DNA from: Syntrophaceae bacterium UBA1411
GTDB lineage: Bacteria; Desulfobacterota; Syntrophia; Syntrophales; Smithellaceae
Assembly: GCA_002304995.1 (NCBI GenBank)
Contig: DBPV01000101.1
Span: 1-17,395 of the forward strand
Length of the DNA: 17,395 nt
Direction: 5' to 3'
In this document: positions 15,988 to 17,395 of the stretch, in pieces
Layout: each line of letters starts with the position of its first letter
How positions within the stretch are numbered: position 1 is the stretch's first letter
Notes under the pieces: generated by a model
Database searches by the model: none
Seen by the model: only the letters and a program-made list of their open reading frames with translations
What the model was told of the DNA's origin: nothing
Made by a program: the position numbers and the translations under genes

Positions 15988-16016
15988 ATTCTAAAAAATA
16001 ACACGCGTTGTGAGAA
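15988..16016 (-). promoter_or_regulatory. Candidate sigma-70 promoter of the RRM gene
   Basis: On the minus strand TTCTCA and TAGAAT are 17 bases apart. The -10 matches five of six and the -35 four of six consensus positions. A start near 15980 would give a leader of about 280 nt. Confidence 0.4.
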
Positions 16017-16260
16017 AGCACATGGTCACAATCAGGGGGGATAGTCAAGAAACATTTTTCTCTGTCCGACAGGGGAAAACGGCCTGCGAAAGCGTTTCGA
16101 AAGCGCCCGGAGAGGGGGCCTTCGGCAGGGGTTGCGTCCGCCTCTTCCGGACGCGCGATCCCGAGCGGCTTATATAATATAATTGCTTGGTATTATAAAT
16201 TATTTTATTGTTTGCCGCCGCGGCGTGCGCGCACGCATCGGCAAGCCCTCTCCTTTCTAA
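16017..16260. other. Non-coding stretch with hairpins and an A/T-rich core
   Basis: No gene is supported. GCGTCCG/CGGACGC (16134-16140 and 16148-16154) forms a 7-bp hairpin. An A/T-rich tract (16171-16210) contains TATAAT on the plus strand (16173-16178) and on the minus strand (16192-16197), each without a good -35. TTGCCG/CGGCAA (16212-16217 and 16239-16244) encloses the perfect palindrome GCGTGCGCGCACGC (16223-16236). Confidence 0.5.
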
Positions 16261-16319
16261 ATATTTCTTGACAGGACTTGCATATTAAGGTAGGGAAACG
16301 CCATTGATGATTGACTTGC

Positions 16320-16358
16320 GGTCAAAGTTTGACCTCATGTTAATAATTCAGTTAGATT
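16320..16358 (+). promoter_or_regulatory. Candidate acs promoter with overlapping palindromic operator
   Basis: GGTCAAAGTTTGACC (16320-16334) is a perfect palindrome with 7-base arms. A further TTGAC at 16312-16316 adds a third half-site. The right arm doubles as a -35 (TTGACC), 18 bases before TAGATT (16353-16358). A factor bound here would block or modify transcription towards acs. The start would lie near 16365, leaving a leader of about 315 nt. Confidence 0.45.
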
Positions 16359-16387
16359 AAGTACTTTAAGCGCTTTGCTGACAGAAC

Positions 16388-16412
16388 GCCCCGCCAAACC
16401 AAAACACCGGGG
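16388..16412 (+). promoter_or_regulatory. Leader hairpin upstream of acs
   Basis: GCCCCG and CGGGGC form a 6-bp G/C stem with an A/C-rich loop of about 13 bases. It is the first structure after the candidate transcription start. Confidence 0.4.
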
Positions 16413-16458
16413 CAAGCTATTGATTCTTTAAGGAAAAAGTGACGCAGGCGGTCATTTC

Positions 16459-16579
16459 CAGGCGCTTCGCGGCTTAAGGTAAATATAATTTTTGTGTCCA
16501 CAAGTGGCGGTGCACACCCTTACTCCAGCGAGTGAAACGACTCGCTGCGCACCTTAAGCGCGCCAAAGGCGCTCGCCTG
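16459..16579 (+). promoter_or_regulatory. Long-range structured RNA or inverted-repeat element in the acs leader
   Basis: GCTTAAGGT (16472-16480) pairs perfectly with ACCTTAAGC (16551-16559), and GGCGC (16461-16465) with GCGCC (16560-16564). CAGGCG (16459-16464) is mirrored by CGCCTG (16574-16579). Inside sits CAGCGAGT/ACTCGCTG (16526-16533 and 16540-16547) around GAAACG. GCGCC can instead pair with GGCGC at 16568-16572 around AAA, giving two exclusive folds. Confidence 0.6.
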
Positions 16580-16632
16580 ACAAGTTTCATCCCGAAGTTC
16601 AAACCAATACGTTTTATGGCGAAACGTTAGGT
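16575..16632 (+). promoter_or_regulatory. Hairpin close to the acs start
   Basis: CCTGAC and GTTTC (16576-16581, 16584-16588) pair with GAAAC and GTTAGG (16621-16631), giving 11 bp with one G-U pair and a two-base bulge. It ends about 48 nt before the acs ATG. The ends resemble integron attC core sites, discussed in the findings. Confidence 0.45.
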
Positions 16633-16679
16633 AAACGTTGTTGTAAATACAAAACTTTAGATGAGGAGGAATTTTTAAC

Positions 16680-17395
16680 ATGGCGGATGCAAAAGTTCAG
16701 TTGAAGGAGATATACCCGATCCCGGAAGCGGCGAAGAAAAAAGCATGGGTGAGCGGCCGAGAGGCATACGACAAAATGTGGAAACGCTCGGTGGAAGAGC
16801 CGGATAAATTCTGGGCGGAAGTGGCGGAAGAGCAGGTAACCTGGTTTAAGAAATGGGACAAGGTGATAGATTACAACTTTGACATTAAGAAAGGTCCCAT
16901 CTCCGTGAAGTTTTTTGAAGGCGGAAAACTGAACGTATCCTACAACTGTCTGGACCGACACCTTGAAAAACGCGGCAATCAGGTTGCGCTGCAGTGGGAA
17001 GGCAACGAACCGGGCGAAGAAAAAGCGTTCACCTACAAGATGCTGCATGAAGAAGTCTGCAAGTTCGCCAATGTGCTGAAAGCCAACGGCGTCCGGAAGG
17101 GCGACCGCGTCTGCCTGTACATGCCGATGGTTCCCGAACTGGGCATTGCGGCGCTGGCCTGCTCCCGCATCGGCGCCATTCACGGCATCGTGTTCGGCGG
17201 ATTCAGCGCGGACGCGCTGCGCGACCGGATCGTCAACTCCGGCGCCAAAGTCCTGGTGGTGTGCGACGGCACCTTCCGCGGCAACAAGGCGGTTCCCCAG
17301 AAGGCCACGGCCGACGAAGCGCTGCCCTCCTGCCCCTCCATTGAAACCGTGATCGTCGTCAACCGCGTCGGCGACAAGATTAAATGCGCCATGAC
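16680..17395 (+). CDS. acs: Acetyl-CoA synthetase (AMP-forming), 3' end cut by window edge
   Basis: The first 238 codons of an acetyl-CoA synthetase of the ANL superfamily, which makes acetyl-CoA from acetate, ATP and CoA through acetyl-AMP. The N-terminal region (YDKMWKRSVEEPDKFWAE, NVSYNCLDRHLEKRGNQVAL, WEGNEPGEEKAFTYKML) and VLKANGVRKGDRVCLYMPMV through ACSRIGAIHGIVFGGFSADAL are highly characteristic. Family length is about 650, so around a third is present; the ATP P-loop and the acetylated Lys are beyond the edge. AGGAGG lies 10 nt before the ATG. The upstream region holds a palindrome, a candidate promoter and a structured leader, so expression is probably regulated. It is a cytosolic enzyme; a propionyl-CoA synthetase is less likely from these motifs. 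Confidence 0.95.
   Translation, partial: MADAKVQLKEIYPIPEAAKKKAWVSGREAYDKMWKRSVEEPDKFWAEVAEEQVTWFKKWDKVIDYNFDIKKGPISVKFFEGGKLNVSYNCLDRHLEKRGNQVALQWEGNEPGEEKAFTYKMLHEEVCKFANVLKANGVRKGDRVCLYMPMVPELGIAALACSRIGAIHGIVFGGFSADALRDRIVNSGAKVLVVCDGTFRGNKAVPQKATADEALPSCPSIETVIVVNRVGDKIKCAM

Noticed and set aside
15721..16044. A 107-codon plus-strand frame in the RRM leader
   Set aside because: No ribosome site, no similarity to a family, and it crosses several strong inverted repeats.
16268..16296. Perfect -35 TTGACA as acs promoter
   Set aside because: At 17-base spacing the -10 would be TAGGGA, a poor match; a sigma-54 reading also fails. It could still be an activator-dependent promoter.
16404..16450. 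Resemblance to the c-di-GMP-I (GEMM) riboswitch
   Set aside because: CACCGGGGCAAG and GTGACGCAGGC recall conserved pieces, but the stem between them does not pair and the downstream GGTAGCGGGG half is missing.
15701..16679. tRNA, tmRNA, RNase P or SRP RNA in the long intergenic region
   Set aside because: None of their conserved sequence blocks was found, and the GTTCAAA near 16598 has no tRNA arms around it.
16614..17183. A 189-codon minus-strand frame over the acs start
   Set aside because: It is antisense to a strongly conserved acs N-terminus and has no motif.

Overview
The window looks like part of a GC-rich Gram-negative chromosome. The best fit is a deltaproteobacterium-type anaerobe (Desulfobacterota, perhaps Syntrophales-like). 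This placement is an inference from gene content: an acetyl-CoA synthetase, a short four-domain S1 protein, an RRM/RGG RNA-binding protein and a CFI-box C-terminal sorting domain. No marker gene fixes the taxon.

Positions 1-10402 (minus strand) hold a tightly packed nine-gene operon, read from right to left, for a nucleotide-activated deoxysugar and its transfer to a surface glycan. It starts with glucose-1-phosphate cytidylyltransferase (rfbF) and CDP-glucose 4,6-dehydratase (rfbG), which make CDP-4-keto-6-deoxyglucose. An RmlC-type epimerase, a TylC3/NovU-type C-methyltransferase, a DegT/DnrJ aminotransferase, an ATP-grasp ligase, a hexapeptide acyltransferase and a CmcI-like putative O-methyltransferase follow. 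The last gene is a very large glycosyltransferase with a GT-B-like module, a GT2 module, TPRs and a second GT2 module; the left edge cuts it off. Several neighbours overlap by ATGA. Taken together the set could build an N-acylated, O-methylated, 3-C-methyl-4-amino-4,6-dideoxyhexose (kansosamine-like); this is an inference.

Positions 10403-12186 hold an intergenic region with overlapping inverted repeats and a strong intrinsic terminator, then a minus-strand gene with four S1 domains, then a divergent promoter region. Positions 12187-15253 (plus strand) hold a class I/II PLP aminotransferase and a secreted eight-repeat beta-propeller-like protein ending in a CFI-box domain, membrane segments and a basic tail.

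Positions 15301-15700 (minus strand) hold an RRM/RGG RNA-binding protein gene with a textbook terminator. The following 979 bases to 16679 lack a convincing protein gene but are full of inverted repeats. On the minus strand these form a probable long leader of the RRM gene with an attenuator-like hairpin. On the plus strand they form an operator-like palindrome, a candidate promoter and a highly structured leader of acetyl-CoA synthetase (acs), which starts at 16680 and runs off the right edge. No tRNA, rRNA, CRISPR array or insertion sequence was seen.
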